From: an uncultured Helicobacter sp.
GTDB taxonomy: Bacteria > Campylobacterota > Campylobacteria > Campylobacterales > Helicobacteraceae
NCBI GenBank assembly: GCA_947179285.1
Contig: CAMXAV010000049.1
Span: forward strand, 1 to 6,311
Direction: 5' to 3'
DNA: 6,311 nt
The stretch's first letter is position 1; the number at the start of each line of letters is the position of its first letter. The notes under the pieces were generated by a model that ran no database searches, was not told the origin of the DNA, and worked only from the letters and a program-made list of their open reading frames with translations. Made by a program: the position numbers and the translations under genes. This document shows, in pieces, positions 1-6,276 of the stretch.

Positions 1-1
1 C

Positions 2-185
2 AATCCCCCAAACCCCTGCACGCTTCTTAAAGGTTTGTGCTCCGCACGGACTATGTCGCGCTCCACAGCGCTGCGTCTATGTTATGCCTTCGGCTCGAAC
101 ATAGACGTTGCGCGCTGTGGTTGGGATTATTAGAATCGGTGAGCAATAGCAAAGAGATGTTTCGGCTTTGCCTCAACATGACAAA
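2..185 (-). repeat. Structured intergenic repeat, left copy
   Basis: This stretch matches, in inverted orientation and with few differences, the sequence at 6055-6242. It contains three possible hairpins: a small GTGC-TCC-GCAC at about 39-49, a long two-part stem at 63-120, and a small ATGTT/GGC/GCC/AACAT hairpin at about 158-180. Bases 1-214 otherwise hold no gene; the open frames here read through the repeat and look like spurious proteins. The minus strand is given because that is the direction of transcription of the upstream membrane-protein gene, which ends 30 bases away. The outer end runs into the window edge, so the true length is unknown. It could be a MITE-like element, a REP-type repeat or a transcribed 3' structured element. 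Confidence 0.85.
63..120. other. Long two-part hairpin inside the left repeat
   Basis: CCACAGCGC (63-71) pairs with GCGCTGTGG (112-120), and after a small internal loop CGTCTATGTT (74-83) pairs perfectly with AACATAGACG (98-107) around a 14-base loop. The loop can form a further GCC-TTC-GGC mini-stem. No run of T follows on either strand, so it is not a textbook intrinsic terminator. The right copy keeps both main stems and differs in the loops. Confidence 0.8.
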
Positions 186-199
186 TGGAGGTGCGGAAT

Positions 200-211
200 T
201 GAGCGCGCTCA
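200..211. repeat. Perfect 12-base palindrome after the membrane-protein gene
   Basis: TGAGCGCGCTCA is a perfect dyad lying 3 bases beyond the stop codon of the membrane-protein gene (stop at 215-217, minus strand). With no loop and no T-run it is a poor terminator. It may be a protein-binding dyad, or a chance palindrome in DNA rich in GCGC. Confidence 0.4.
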
Positions 212-214
212 TCA

Positions 215-1447
215 CTAATACGACTCATAACACAACACATAGAATCGCTCGGCGACAACCCCGAGATATTGCACCTCAAAAACGCGCGCATGCGGGCTTG
301 GCAAGAGGCGCACGAAGCAACGTTGCGTTGTGTCCTCGCTGATGGGCGCAATGCCATAAAACAAAAGCCGCTTTTGCAAGCGCTCGTTCGCCTCGACTTG
401 CGTAATCCCCGCGCTTTTGAGCGCCTCTGCAAGCTCTTTTGCAATCTGAAATTTATAGGCAAAATGCGTGCGCGGCTCGTCAAGAAACAGATAGAAAAAT
501 TTATTGCCCACAAGGCAGAAAAACGAGACGACAAGCGCCACAAACACCACGGCGAACATGCGGAGATAGGCTTTGCGAAACGGGCGCAGGCGCACGCGCA
601 AGCCCGAGAGAAACACGAAGACGCAGAGAATCAGCCCGGGCATGAGGATTGGGACAAAATTCTCGAGAATGATTCGTTGGCGCATCGAGATAAAGAATGT
701 CCATAAGATTCCGATAAACGAGACCCAGAAGAGGAAATTTTTGGGCTCTTTGATGCAGATTCGATAGAGGCAGTAGGTGTAGTAGATGAACAGCGGGGGC
801 GAGAACAAAAGCGCGAGCGTGCCCAGAGTGTCGAGGAAAAAGCCGCGCGGCACGCCGCCAACGCTTAGCCCAAGCACAATGCGCGCAAGCAGCAGCGCAA
901 GCGCATAAAAAAGCAGCGCGAGGTTGCCGCGCAAAAAGGCATGCACACACAACGCGGCATAGACAACGGCAAAGCCGGGATTGAGCCACAAACACGCAAA
1001 CAGCAGCAGCAAGAAGAGCTTGTGGCAGCGGTAGGCTTCGGCGCAAAGCAGCGCGAGCAGCCCACAGAGCACAACGGCGCTATCGCCCACAAACGAGCCT
1101 GTGAGCAGGCTCGCAGGCAACATCACAAACGCGCTACAAGCGAGCAGGGCATCGTCTGTGTCGCCAAGAATGCGCAAGGCGAGCGCATAGAAAAGCACGA
1201 TGTTGCAGCCAAACAGCGCCACAAATGGCAGGTAATAGCCCAGATTGTTTTGCCCAAACAGCGCGATTCCGCATTGAACGAGCCAAAACCCCGCGCCTTT
1301 TGCCTCGAGGTGGCGCAGCTCATAGAGGCTCATGCTGCGCTCACCCACAACGAGCGCGCCAAAGACGCACAACGCGAAAAACAGCAGCACAAAAAACAGA
1401 AGAGCCCTTTGTGGCGGGGACGCACGCATTGCCACAACGGGGGACAT
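215..1447 (-). CDS. Polytopic inner-membrane protein, GT-C glycosyltransferase-like
   Basis: A 410-residue protein with about 10-11 hydrophobic segments (roughly 14-35, 53-65, 72-94, 100-118, 122-138, 143-170, 175-195, 208-228, 238-256, 264-282 and 296-316), followed by a soluble tail of about 90 residues. The N-terminal third has the look of the ArnT/PMT_2 (GT-C) fold: acidic residues E36 and E43 in the first extracytoplasmic loop, then an amphipathic stretch, then LFGQNNLGYYLPFVALFG, resembling the usual LFG...RLPSALFG pattern. GT-C enzymes transfer sugars from polyprenyl phosphates on the outer face of the inner membrane, but donor and acceptor cannot be told here and the assignment is inferred from pattern alone. 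The ATG overlaps the ilvA stop by one base (TAATG) and has only a weak ribosome site, so coupled translation is likely; Met7 is an alternative start. It is last in the operon. Confidence 0.82.
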   Translation of the reverse strand: MSPVVAMRASPPQRALLFFVLLFFALCVFGALVVGERSMSLYELRHLEAKGAGFWLVQCGIALFGQNNLGYYLPFVALFGCNIVLFYALALRILGDTDDALLACSAFVMLPASLLTGSFVGDSAVVLCGLLALLCAEAYRCHKLFLLLLFACLWLNPGFAVVYAALCVHAFLRGNLALLFYALALLLARIVLGLSVGGVPRGFFLDTLGTLALLFSPPLFIYYTYCLYRICIKEPKNFLFWVSFIGILWTFFISMRQRIILENFVPILMPGLILCVFVFLSGLRVRLRPFRKAYLRMFAVVFVALVVSFFCLVGNKFFYLFLDEPRTHFAYKFQIAKELAEALKSAGITQVEANERLQKRLLFYGIAPISEDTTQRCFVRLLPSPHARVFEVQYLGVVAERFYVLCYESY

Positions 1448-2658
1448 TAGAGCAGCTCTTTTATCTCAAACTTATGTCTTTGGAGCTCCTCGCGCACGGC
1501 GTCTTGGTGCGCGCCGCCTTTGGTCTCGAGCGTGAGCGTTACAATCGCGTCTCCATAATCAAGCGATGTCAGGGTGCGGTCGTAATTGATTTCGACAATA
1601 TTCGCATCGACACGTGAGAGTATGTCTGTGAGCCTCTTGAGGCTGCCCGGCTTGTCGATGAGCGTGACGTTGAACTTCATCTTGCGCTGTGATTTGAGCA
1701 AGCCCTTTTCGATGATGACGCCGAGCATTGTAACATCGATATTCCCGCCGCTAAGAATGATGGCGACATTCTCGTCTTGCGCAAAGGCAATCTTGCCATT
1801 CAAGAGCGCGGCAACGCCCACCGCGCCCGCGCCCTCGACAACGACTTTTTGATTCTCGATGAGATACAGCACGGCATCGGCGATTTCTTCGTCATTCACG
1901 CAAACCATTTCATCGACACTCTCGCAGATGTACTCGAAGTTCTTGGGGTTCACATCGCGCACAGCGATTCCATCGGCGATTGTGCGCACGCTCGCGCAGC
2001 TTTGAATCGCGCGCGCGCAGAACGACTGATACATCGCGGGCGCGCCTTGCGCGCAAACGCCGATGACGCGCACGCTTGGCTTCATCTGCTTATATAGCGC
2101 CGCAACGCCGCTGATAAGCCCGCCGCCGCCAACGGGCAAAATCACCGTGTGCATGTCGCTCTTTTCGCGCAGAATCTCGAGCCCCACGGTGCCTTGCCCC
2201 GCAATCACATCATCATCGGCGAACGGGTGAATAAAGAAAAGCTCATGCTCTTTGGCATACTCGAGCGCAGCGCCGTAGGATTCGTCAAAATTATCGCCGC
2301 AAAGCTTGACATCAGCGCCCAAGCGCCGCACGGCGCTCACCTTGAGCAACGGCGTGGCTTCGGGCATAAAAATCACGGCGCGGATTCCAAAATGCCGCGC
2401 GCTATATGCCACGCCTTGCGCGTGGTTGCCCGCGCTCGCCGCAATCACGCCGCGCGCGCGCTCACTCTCGCTCATTAGCGCAATCTTATTAAACGCGCCA
2501 CGCAATTTATACGCGCCCGTGTGTTGCAAGTTTTCTTGCTTCAAATACACCTTCGCGCCGCTAATCTCGCTCATTCGGGGCGCGAAAACAAGCCGCGTAT
2601 GATGCACAATGGGCGCGATGCGCTCGGCTGCTTCGATGATATTCGCAAGCGCAATCAT
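1447..2658 (-). CDS. ilvA: Threonine ammonia-lyase (threonine dehydratase) with ACT domain
   Basis: This PLP enzyme deaminates L-threonine to 2-oxobutanoate and ammonia, the entry step of isoleucine synthesis, in the cytoplasm. The 403-residue protein has a fold-type II catalytic domain (about 1-320): PLP lysine K51 in AYKLRGAFNK, substrate-binding SAGNH (75-79), the phosphate-binding glycine loop VGGGGL (176-181) and LSGGN (302-306). A single ACT domain (about 329-403, beginning FNVTLIDKPGSL) follows. This is the short IlvA form of about 400 residues, not the 514-residue E. coli IlvA with two ACT-like modules, so effector response (isoleucine, valine) cannot be read from sequence. The TdcB-type catabolic enzyme is shorter and lacks the ACT domain. 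The start ATG overlaps the upstream stop as ATGA, and TGGAGG lies at 2670-2665. No other ilv gene is in the window. Confidence 0.96.
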   Translation of the reverse strand: MIALANIIEAAERIAPIVHHTRLVFAPRMSEISGAKVYLKQENLQHTGAYKLRGAFNKIALMSESERARGVIAASAGNHAQGVAYSARHFGIRAVIFMPEATPLLKVSAVRRLGADVKLCGDNFDESYGAALEYAKEHELFFIHPFADDDVIAGQGTVGLEILREKSDMHTVILPVGGGGLISGVAALYKQMKPSVRVIGVCAQGAPAMYQSFCARAIQSCASVRTIADGIAVRDVNPKNFEYICESVDEMVCVNDEEIADAVLYLIENQKVVVEGAGAVGVAALLNGKIAFAQDENVAIILSGGNIDVTMLGVIIEKGLLKSQRKMKFNVTLIDKPGSLKRLTDILSRVDANIVEINYDRTLTSLDYGDAIVTLTLETKGGAHQDAVREELQRHKFEIKELL

Positions 2659-3086
2659 GCCCTGCCTCCATGCACATTTGTTTGCCGCTCGATTCGCTCA
2701 TGCTCACGCGCAATGCAATGGTTTTCGATATATGGCACGCCCGCCTGCTCGCACGCCGCGCGCGCAGGGGCGCTACATATCCCAAGCTGCACCCAGATTC
2801 GCCGCGCACAGCGCAACGCCAAAGCCTCGCGCACAACAGATTCGACAGCCTCGCTCTTGCGAAAAATCACCAAAACATCGGCGACACATGGCAACTCTTG
2901 CAGACTATGGCACACAGAAAAGCCCAAAATTTCCTCTCCTCGTGGATATACAGGATAAAGAGTATATCCCGCGTTTTTAAGGTATTCCCCAACCTCATAG
3001 CTCGGCTTGCTAGAATCGGGCGAAAGCCCGACAATGGCGACATTCTGCCCCTGCCAAAACAGACGCAAAAACGAATCTTGCGGCAA
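2655..3086 (-). CDS. CoA-binding (Rossmann) domain protein, CoA_binding_2 / YccU type
   Basis: A 143-residue soluble protein with one Rossmann fold like the CoA-binding domain of succinyl-CoA synthetase. The nucleotide-binding turn VAIVGLSPDSSKPSYEV (16-32) matches the family pattern VGxSxxxxxPSxxV. PVYPRGEEILG (45-55), VADVLVIFRKSE (68-79), IWVQLGICS (97-105) and the ending ENHCIAREHERI (121-132) match other conserved blocks. Family members bind CoA or acyl-CoA; their physiological role is unsettled. The start is TTG at 3086, which I prefer because AAGGGA stands upstream at suitable spacing inside the end of the preceding gene and only 3 bases separate the two genes; another TTG at codon 7 is possible. 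I recall the same pairing of this protein with ilvA in Campylobacter, suggesting a conserved link, perhaps sensing acyl-CoA from branched-chain metabolism (inference). Confidence 0.9.
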   Translation of the reverse strand: MPQDSFLRLFWQGQNVAIVGLSPDSSKPSYEVGEYLKNAGYTLYPVYPRGEEILGFSVCHSLQELPCVADVLVIFRKSEAVESVVREALALRCARRIWVQLGICSAPARAACEQAGVPYIENHCIAREHERIERQTNVHGGRA

Positions 3087-3089
3087 GTT

Positions 3090-3350
3090 TTATTTTCCCT
3101 TTTTGTCGGTGGTTACGATGTCGGCTTTAATCGATTCAAAGAGCTTTGCGCCAATGCCATTGACTTTTTTCACATCATCAATGCTTTGAAACTTGCCATG
3201 TTTGTTGCGATACTCGACAATCGCTTCTGCCTTCTTTGCGCCAATGCCCTTGAGCGTGGCGAGTTCGTCTTTGCTTGCTGTGTTGATGTTCACTGCCGCA
3301 AAGCCCATTGCGCATAAGCACAGGAGTGCGAGTAAGATTTTTTTCATCAT
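3090..3350 (-). CDS. Secreted helix-hairpin-helix DNA-binding protein, ComEA-like
   Basis: An 86-residue precursor. Residues 1-19 form a Sec signal peptide (MMKK, a hydrophobic core, then GFAA) with likely cleavage before VNINTASKDEL, leaving a periplasmic protein of about 67 residues. The mature part is a helix-hairpin-helix pair: LKGIGAKKAEAI (33-44) and VNGIGAKLFESI (63-74), each with the GIG hairpin that grips the DNA backbone without sequence specificity. This is the ComEA DNA-binding module without the N-terminal SLBB domain of larger ComEA proteins. A similarly small protein of Campylobacter jejuni (Cj0011c, from memory) supports natural transformation, so periplasmic DNA uptake is the best guess. 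The basic tail is TDKKGK. Tandem ATG codons sit at 3350 and 3347; TAAAGGA, which includes the stop of the preceding gene, serves as ribosome site and suits the second ATG at least as well. Confidence 0.92.
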   Translation of the reverse strand: MMKKILLALLCLCAMGFAAVNINTASKDELATLKGIGAKKAEAIVEYRNKHGKFQSIDDVKKVNGIGAKLFESIKADIVTTDKKGK

Positions 3351-3357
3351 GATTCCT

Positions 3358-3603
3358 TTAGTCTCGGCTACGCGCCTGATTCACCTTGAGGTTGCGCCCC
3401 ATAAATTCCTTGCCATCAAGCGATTCAATCGCCTTGCTCGCTGCCTCTGCGTGCATTTCGACAAAGCCAAAGCCTTTGGGTCTGCCTGTTTCGCGGTCGT
3501 TAATGAGTTTCACAGAGGCAACCTCGCCAAACTGCGAAAACAATTGTTCGATGTCGCGTTCTGTCGCGCTATATGTGATGTTCCCAATATAGATACTTGT
3601 CAT
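3358..3603 (-). CDS. Single-RRM RNA-binding protein
   Basis: An 81-residue protein that is essentially one RNA recognition motif. RNP2 is IYIGNI (4-9) and RNP1 is KGFGFVEM (43-50), with the aromatic residues at the positions that stack on RNA bases; FGEVASVKLINDRETGRPKG and the closing GRNLKVNQA fit the family throughout. Small bacterial RRM proteins are cytoplasmic and bind single-stranded RNA; targets here are unknown. The start ATG has a strong ribosome site (AGGGG at 3613-3609, five bases before it), the best in the operon, consistent with its being the first gene. The stop TAA is also the beginning of the ribosome site of the next gene, so the two are probably translated from one message. 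It is more AT-rich than hypF, as is its HhH neighbour. Confidence 0.95.
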   Translation of the reverse strand: MTSIYIGNITYSATERDIEQLFSQFGEVASVKLINDRETGRPKGFGFVEMHAEAASKAIESLDGKEFMGRNLKVNQARSRD

Positions 3604-3691
3604 TCTCTCCCCTAGCTCGAAAACTCTATAATGAATATGCTATGCTACATTTGCTTAATGTTTGCTAAAATTGACTAGAATCGACACACAA
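3604..3691. promoter_or_regulatory. Divergent promoter region between the RRM operon and hypF
   Basis: This is the only AT-rich gap between divergent genes. For hypF, TATAAT (3627-3632) is a perfect -10 match, and TGC-TATGCT (3638-3646) is a possible extended -10. For the leftward operon, the complementary strand gives TATAGA (3630-3625), followed closely by the AGGGG ribosome site. The candidate -10 elements for the two directions overlap, so the promoters may compete. No clear -35 was seen, which is usual for Campylobacterota sigma-70 promoters. Assignments are by eye only. Confidence 0.45.
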
Positions 3692-5929
3692 ATGGAGAGA
3701 CAACATTACCATATTATTCTGCACGGGATTGTGCAAGGAATCGGATTCCGCCCCTTTGTGTATCGCCAAGCCGTAGAATTGGGGCTCGTGGGCTTTGTGC
3801 GCAACGATGGCTCGAGCGTGTTCATCGCGATTGAGGGGCAAAAAGACGCGCTGCAATCGTTCTTCGCGCGGCTTTGCAACGCGCCAAAGGCGAAGATTAG
3901 CAAGCAAGAAATGCGCGCAATGCCGCTTGCACATTATGATTCGTTTATGATTGCCAAAAGCGAGACGCTCGCCCCAAATGCCGAGATTCCGCCCGATTTT
4001 GCCCTCTGCCCCGAGTGCCTCGCCGAGTTTAACGACCCAAGCAATCGCCGCTATGGCTATCCGTTTATTGCCTGCACGCAATGCGGCGCGCGCGCGAGCA
4101 TCATCGCACGTGCGCCTTTTGAGCGCGAAAACACGAGCATGCGCGGCTTTGTGATGTGCGCCGAATGCGAGCGCGAGTATCACGACCCAAGCTCGCGGCG
4201 ATTCCATTCCCAGCTCAACTCTTGCGCGCGTTGCGGCATTGCGTTGCATGCCTTTGACGCGGACAATAATCCGATACAAGGCGATAATGCCGCGATTCTC
4301 GCGCAGGCAGTCGCGGCGCTGCTTTCGGGCAAAATCATCGCGCTAAAGGGAATCGGCGGCTTCGCGCTGCTCTGCGCGGCGACCAACACAGGCGCGCTAG
4401 AGGCTTTGCGCGCGCGCAAGAATCGCCCGACAAAGCCCTTTGCGGTGATGTTTGCAAATCTCGATTCCGTGTGCGAGGCGGCGCATTGCAACGCGCTCGA
4501 ATCGGCGCTGCTGCAAAGTAGCGCCGCGCCCATCGTGCTGCTTTTGCCGCGCAAAGATTGCGCGCTGCCGCTCGCGCTGCTTTCGCCCAAAACGCCCTAT
4601 CTTGGCGCGATTCTGCCCTACACGGCGCTACATCATGCCATCATGCAAAGCGTCCCTTTCCCCGTTGTCTTCACGAGCGCAAACCTAAGCGGCGAGCCGA
4701 TTGTGTGCGATGACGAGCAGATTGCCGCGCTTAGCGGAATCTATGATATGTGCGTCAGCCACAACCTGCCGATTCTAAGCGCGCATGACGATAGCGTTGT
4801 CGCCGTTGTGGGCGATAGCGCGCATTGTTTGCGCCGCTCGCGGGGACACCCGCTGCTTTTGCCGCTTGCGCGTAGCTTTGCGCGCCCCACTCTTGGGCTT
4901 GGTGGCGAGCAAAAGAGCGCGCCCGCGCTTGGAATCGGCGATTCCATTCTGCTCGCGCCACCTGTGGGCGAGCTTTCGCGCCCCTTGAGCTATGCGCGCT
5001 ACAATCAAAGCCTCGCGTTTTTTGCGCGAAACTTCGCCAAGAGCGACCGCGCCATCGCCGATTTGCACCCGCGCTACACGAGCCATAGCCTCGCGCATGA
5101 CTACGAAAAGCATGTGTTTGTCCAACATCATTATGCCCACACGCTCGCGCTCATGGCAGAGCACAACCTAAGCGGGCGCGTGATTGGCGCGGTGTTTGAC
5201 GGCAGCGGCTATGGACAAGACAAGACGATTTGGGGCGGGGAGATTCTGCTTGCCGACACGCATGGCTTTGCGCGCGCGTTTCACATGCGCCCGCTCGCGC
5301 TGCTTGGCGGCGAAAGGGCGATTGAACAGCCCGTGCGCCTCGCGCTCGCGCTGTTGTTCGAGGTTGTGGGCGAGGAGGCGCTGCGTCTGATTCCCGATTG
5401 CCCGCCAAACGCGGGGGATTTGTATGCGCTATGGCGCAAAGGCAACGCGCCACGTGCAAGCTCGGTTGGGCGGCTGTTTGACGCTGTGTGCGTGATTCTT
5501 TGCGGGGCGCTGCGCGTGAGCTATGACGGCGAATGCGGGCTCATGCTCGAGGCGCTCTGTTTGAGCCCGCGCGAATGGGAGAAAGAGGGGCGGGCGGCAG
5601 ACGGGCTGCCGCTATGCGGCGAGGTTTTCGACTATGCGCCGCTTGTGCGGGGCGTTCTTGCCATGCGTGCGCAACCGCGCCTTGCGGCGAGCTATTTTAT
5701 CGCGAGCCTCGCGCATACGCTTGTTTCTGCTGCACAGATTCTGCGCGAGGAGCATGGCGATTTGCCGCTTTTGCTTTGCGGCGGCTGCTTTTGCAACCAA
5801 AAGCTGCTCGCATATTGCAAAGCCGCATGCGAGGCGCAGGGCGTCCCCTTTTTCACGCATCACAAACTCGCCCCAACGGATTCTTCGCTCGCTGTGGGGC
5901 AGGCATATTATGGGTTGTGGAATCCGTAG
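3692..5929 (+). CDS. hypF: HypF, carbamoyltransferase for NiFe hydrogenase maturation
   Basis: HypF uses carbamoyl phosphate and ATP to carbamoylate the C-terminal cysteine of HypE, the source of the CN ligands of the NiFe centre. The 745 residues match the usual length of about 750 and contain every domain: acylphosphatase (about 5-90, catalytic R20 in GFRPF and N38 in VRNDG), two zinc fingers of form C-x2-C-x18-C-x2-C (C106, C109, C128, C131 and C156, C159, C178, C181), a YrdC-like domain (about 198-390, with TSANLSGEPI at 328-337 and DDSVV at 366-370), and a Kae1-like domain (about 400-745, with VQHHYAH at 477-483 and VFDGSGYG at 501-508). The ATG at 3692 is chosen over the in-frame TTG at 3662 because the acylphosphatase fold begins just after it; neither has a clear ribosome site. 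Several signatures depart from the textbook form (CGGCFCN for SGGVFQN, PTDSSLAVGQA for PNDGGIALGQA). No other hyp gene is in the window. Confidence 0.97.
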   Translation: MERQHYHIILHGIVQGIGFRPFVYRQAVELGLVGFVRNDGSSVFIAIEGQKDALQSFFARLCNAPKAKISKQEMRAMPLAHYDSFMIAKSETLAPNAEIPPDFALCPECLAEFNDPSNRRYGYPFIACTQCGARASIIARAPFERENTSMRGFVMCAECEREYHDPSSRRFHSQLNSCARCGIALHAFDADNNPIQGDNAAILAQAVAALLSGKIIALKGIGGFALLCAATNTGALEALRARKNRPTKPFAVMFANLDSVCEAAHCNALESALLQSSAAPIVLLLPRKDCALPLALLSPKTPYLGAILPYTALHHAIMQSVPFPVVFTSANLSGEPIVCDDEQIAALSGIYDMCVSHNLPILSAHDDSVVAVVGDSAHCLRRSRGHPLLLPLARSFARPTLGLGGEQKSAPALGIGDSILLAPPVGELSRPLSYARYNQSLAFFARNFAKSDRAIADLHPRYTSHSLAHDYEKHVFVQHHYAHTLALMAEHNLSGRVIGAVFDGSGYGQDKTIWGGEILLADTHGFARAFHMRPLALLGGERAIEQPVRLALALLFEVVGEEALRLIPDCPPNAGDLYALWRKGNAPRASSVGRLFDAVCVILCGALRVSYDGECGLMLEALCLSPREWEKEGRAADGLPLCGEVFDYAPLVRGVLAMRAQPRLAASYFIASLAHTLVSAAQILREEHGDLPLLLCGGCFCNQKLLAYCKAACEAQGVPFFTHHKLAPTDSSLAVGQAYYGLWNP

Positions 5930-5964
5930 TGACGTTGATGTTTGGGCTGTATTGTGCGCTATGC

Positions 5965-6045
5965 GTCATTGCGAGGGCGTTGCCCTGCATTGTTGAGATT
6001 CCATGCTCGTTGATTGCCGCGCTCGCGCCGCTCGCTCGCAATGAC
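5965..6045. repeat. Palindromic intergenic element bounded by GTCATTGCGAG
   Basis: GTCATTGCGAG (5965-5975) and CTCGCAATGAC (6035-6045) form a perfect 11-base inverted repeat about 60 bases apart. Inside lie a small hairpin AGGGC-GTT-GCCCT (5974-5986), and a TTCCATG/CATGGAA pair (5999-6005, 6047-6053) crosses the right boundary. Terminal sequences of this GTCATTGCGAG type are familiar from dispersed intergenic repeats in several bacterial phyla (recollection). It starts 36 bases after the hypF stop and abuts the next repeat, so the gene-free stretch 5930-6311 is almost wholly repeat DNA. Confidence 0.7.
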
Positions 6046-6054
6046 ACATGGAAT

Positions 6055-6242
6055 TTTGTCATGTTGAGGCGAAGCCGAAACATCTCTATGCTATTGCTCA
6101 TGATTCTAAATAATCCCAGCCACAGCGCGCAACGTCTATGTTCGGGTCCCAAAGGCATAACATAGACGAAGCCGCTGTGGAATATGGGCATAGTCCGTGC
6201 GGAGCACAAACCTTTAAAAAGCGTGCTAGGGATTGGGGGATT
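6055..6242 (+). repeat. Structured intergenic repeat, right copy
   Basis: This is the inverted partner of bases 2-185. The same order is kept: an ATGTTGAGGC...CCGAAACAT mini-hairpin, a spacer with TGCTCATGATTCTAAATAATCCC, the long two-part hairpin (6120-6180), a GTGC-GGA-GCAC hairpin at about 6198-6208, and the closing AAACCTTTAAAAAGCGTGC and GGATTGGGGGATT. Differences from the left copy lie mainly in predicted loops and spacers. It begins 126 bases downstream of hypF and has the same polarity relative to hypF as the left copy has to the membrane-protein gene. No transposase and no obvious target-site duplication accompany it. Confidence 0.85.
6120..6180. other. Long two-part hairpin inside the right repeat
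   Basis: CCACAGCG (6120-6127) pairs with CGCTGTGG (6173-6180), and CGTCTATGTT (6133-6142) with AACATAGACG (6159-6168). Both stems are identical to those of the left copy, while the internal loop and the 16-base apical loop differ in length and sequence. No T-run follows. Confidence 0.8.
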
Positions 6243-6276
6243 TTAGGGGGATAAGAGGAAAGCTATCATCTAACAC

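Noticed and set aside
37..342. Open frame of 101 codons across the left repeat.
   Set aside because: It translates the hairpins of a non-coding repeat, overlaps the end of the membrane-protein gene antisense, and has a counterpart in the right repeat only because the DNA is repeated.
941..1450. Open frame of 169 codons antisense to the membrane-protein gene.
   Set aside because: Its low-complexity Gln, Lys and Arg-rich translation mirrors the hydrophobic codons of the opposite strand; no start signals or domains.
3016..3031. Perfect TCGGGC-GAAA-GCCCGA hairpin with a GNRA loop (plus strand).
   Set aside because: It encodes the conserved LSPDSS turn of the CoA-binding protein and is read on the other strand, where the loop is TTTC; most likely coincidental.
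3662..3691. TTG at 3662 as the hypF start, adding 10 residues.
   Set aside because: The extra residues precede the acylphosphatase fold without family support, and the ATG at 3692 gives the normal length; it cannot be fully excluded as neither has a clear ribosome site.
3665..4279. Open frame of 204 codons antisense to the start of hypF.
   Set aside because: The sense strand encodes clear acylphosphatase and zinc-finger domains, so this is a shadow.
5533..6165. Plus-strand open frame of 210 codons running past the end of hypF.
   Set aside because: It is a shifted-frame shadow of hypF with Arg, Ala and Cys-rich composition, which is common in GC-rich coding DNA, and it continues into repeats.
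5853..6209. Minus-strand open frame of 118 codons over the end of hypF and the right repeat.
   Set aside because: It covers repeat DNA and the antisense of hypF, with no domain or ribosome site; its likeness to the left open frame comes from the repeat.
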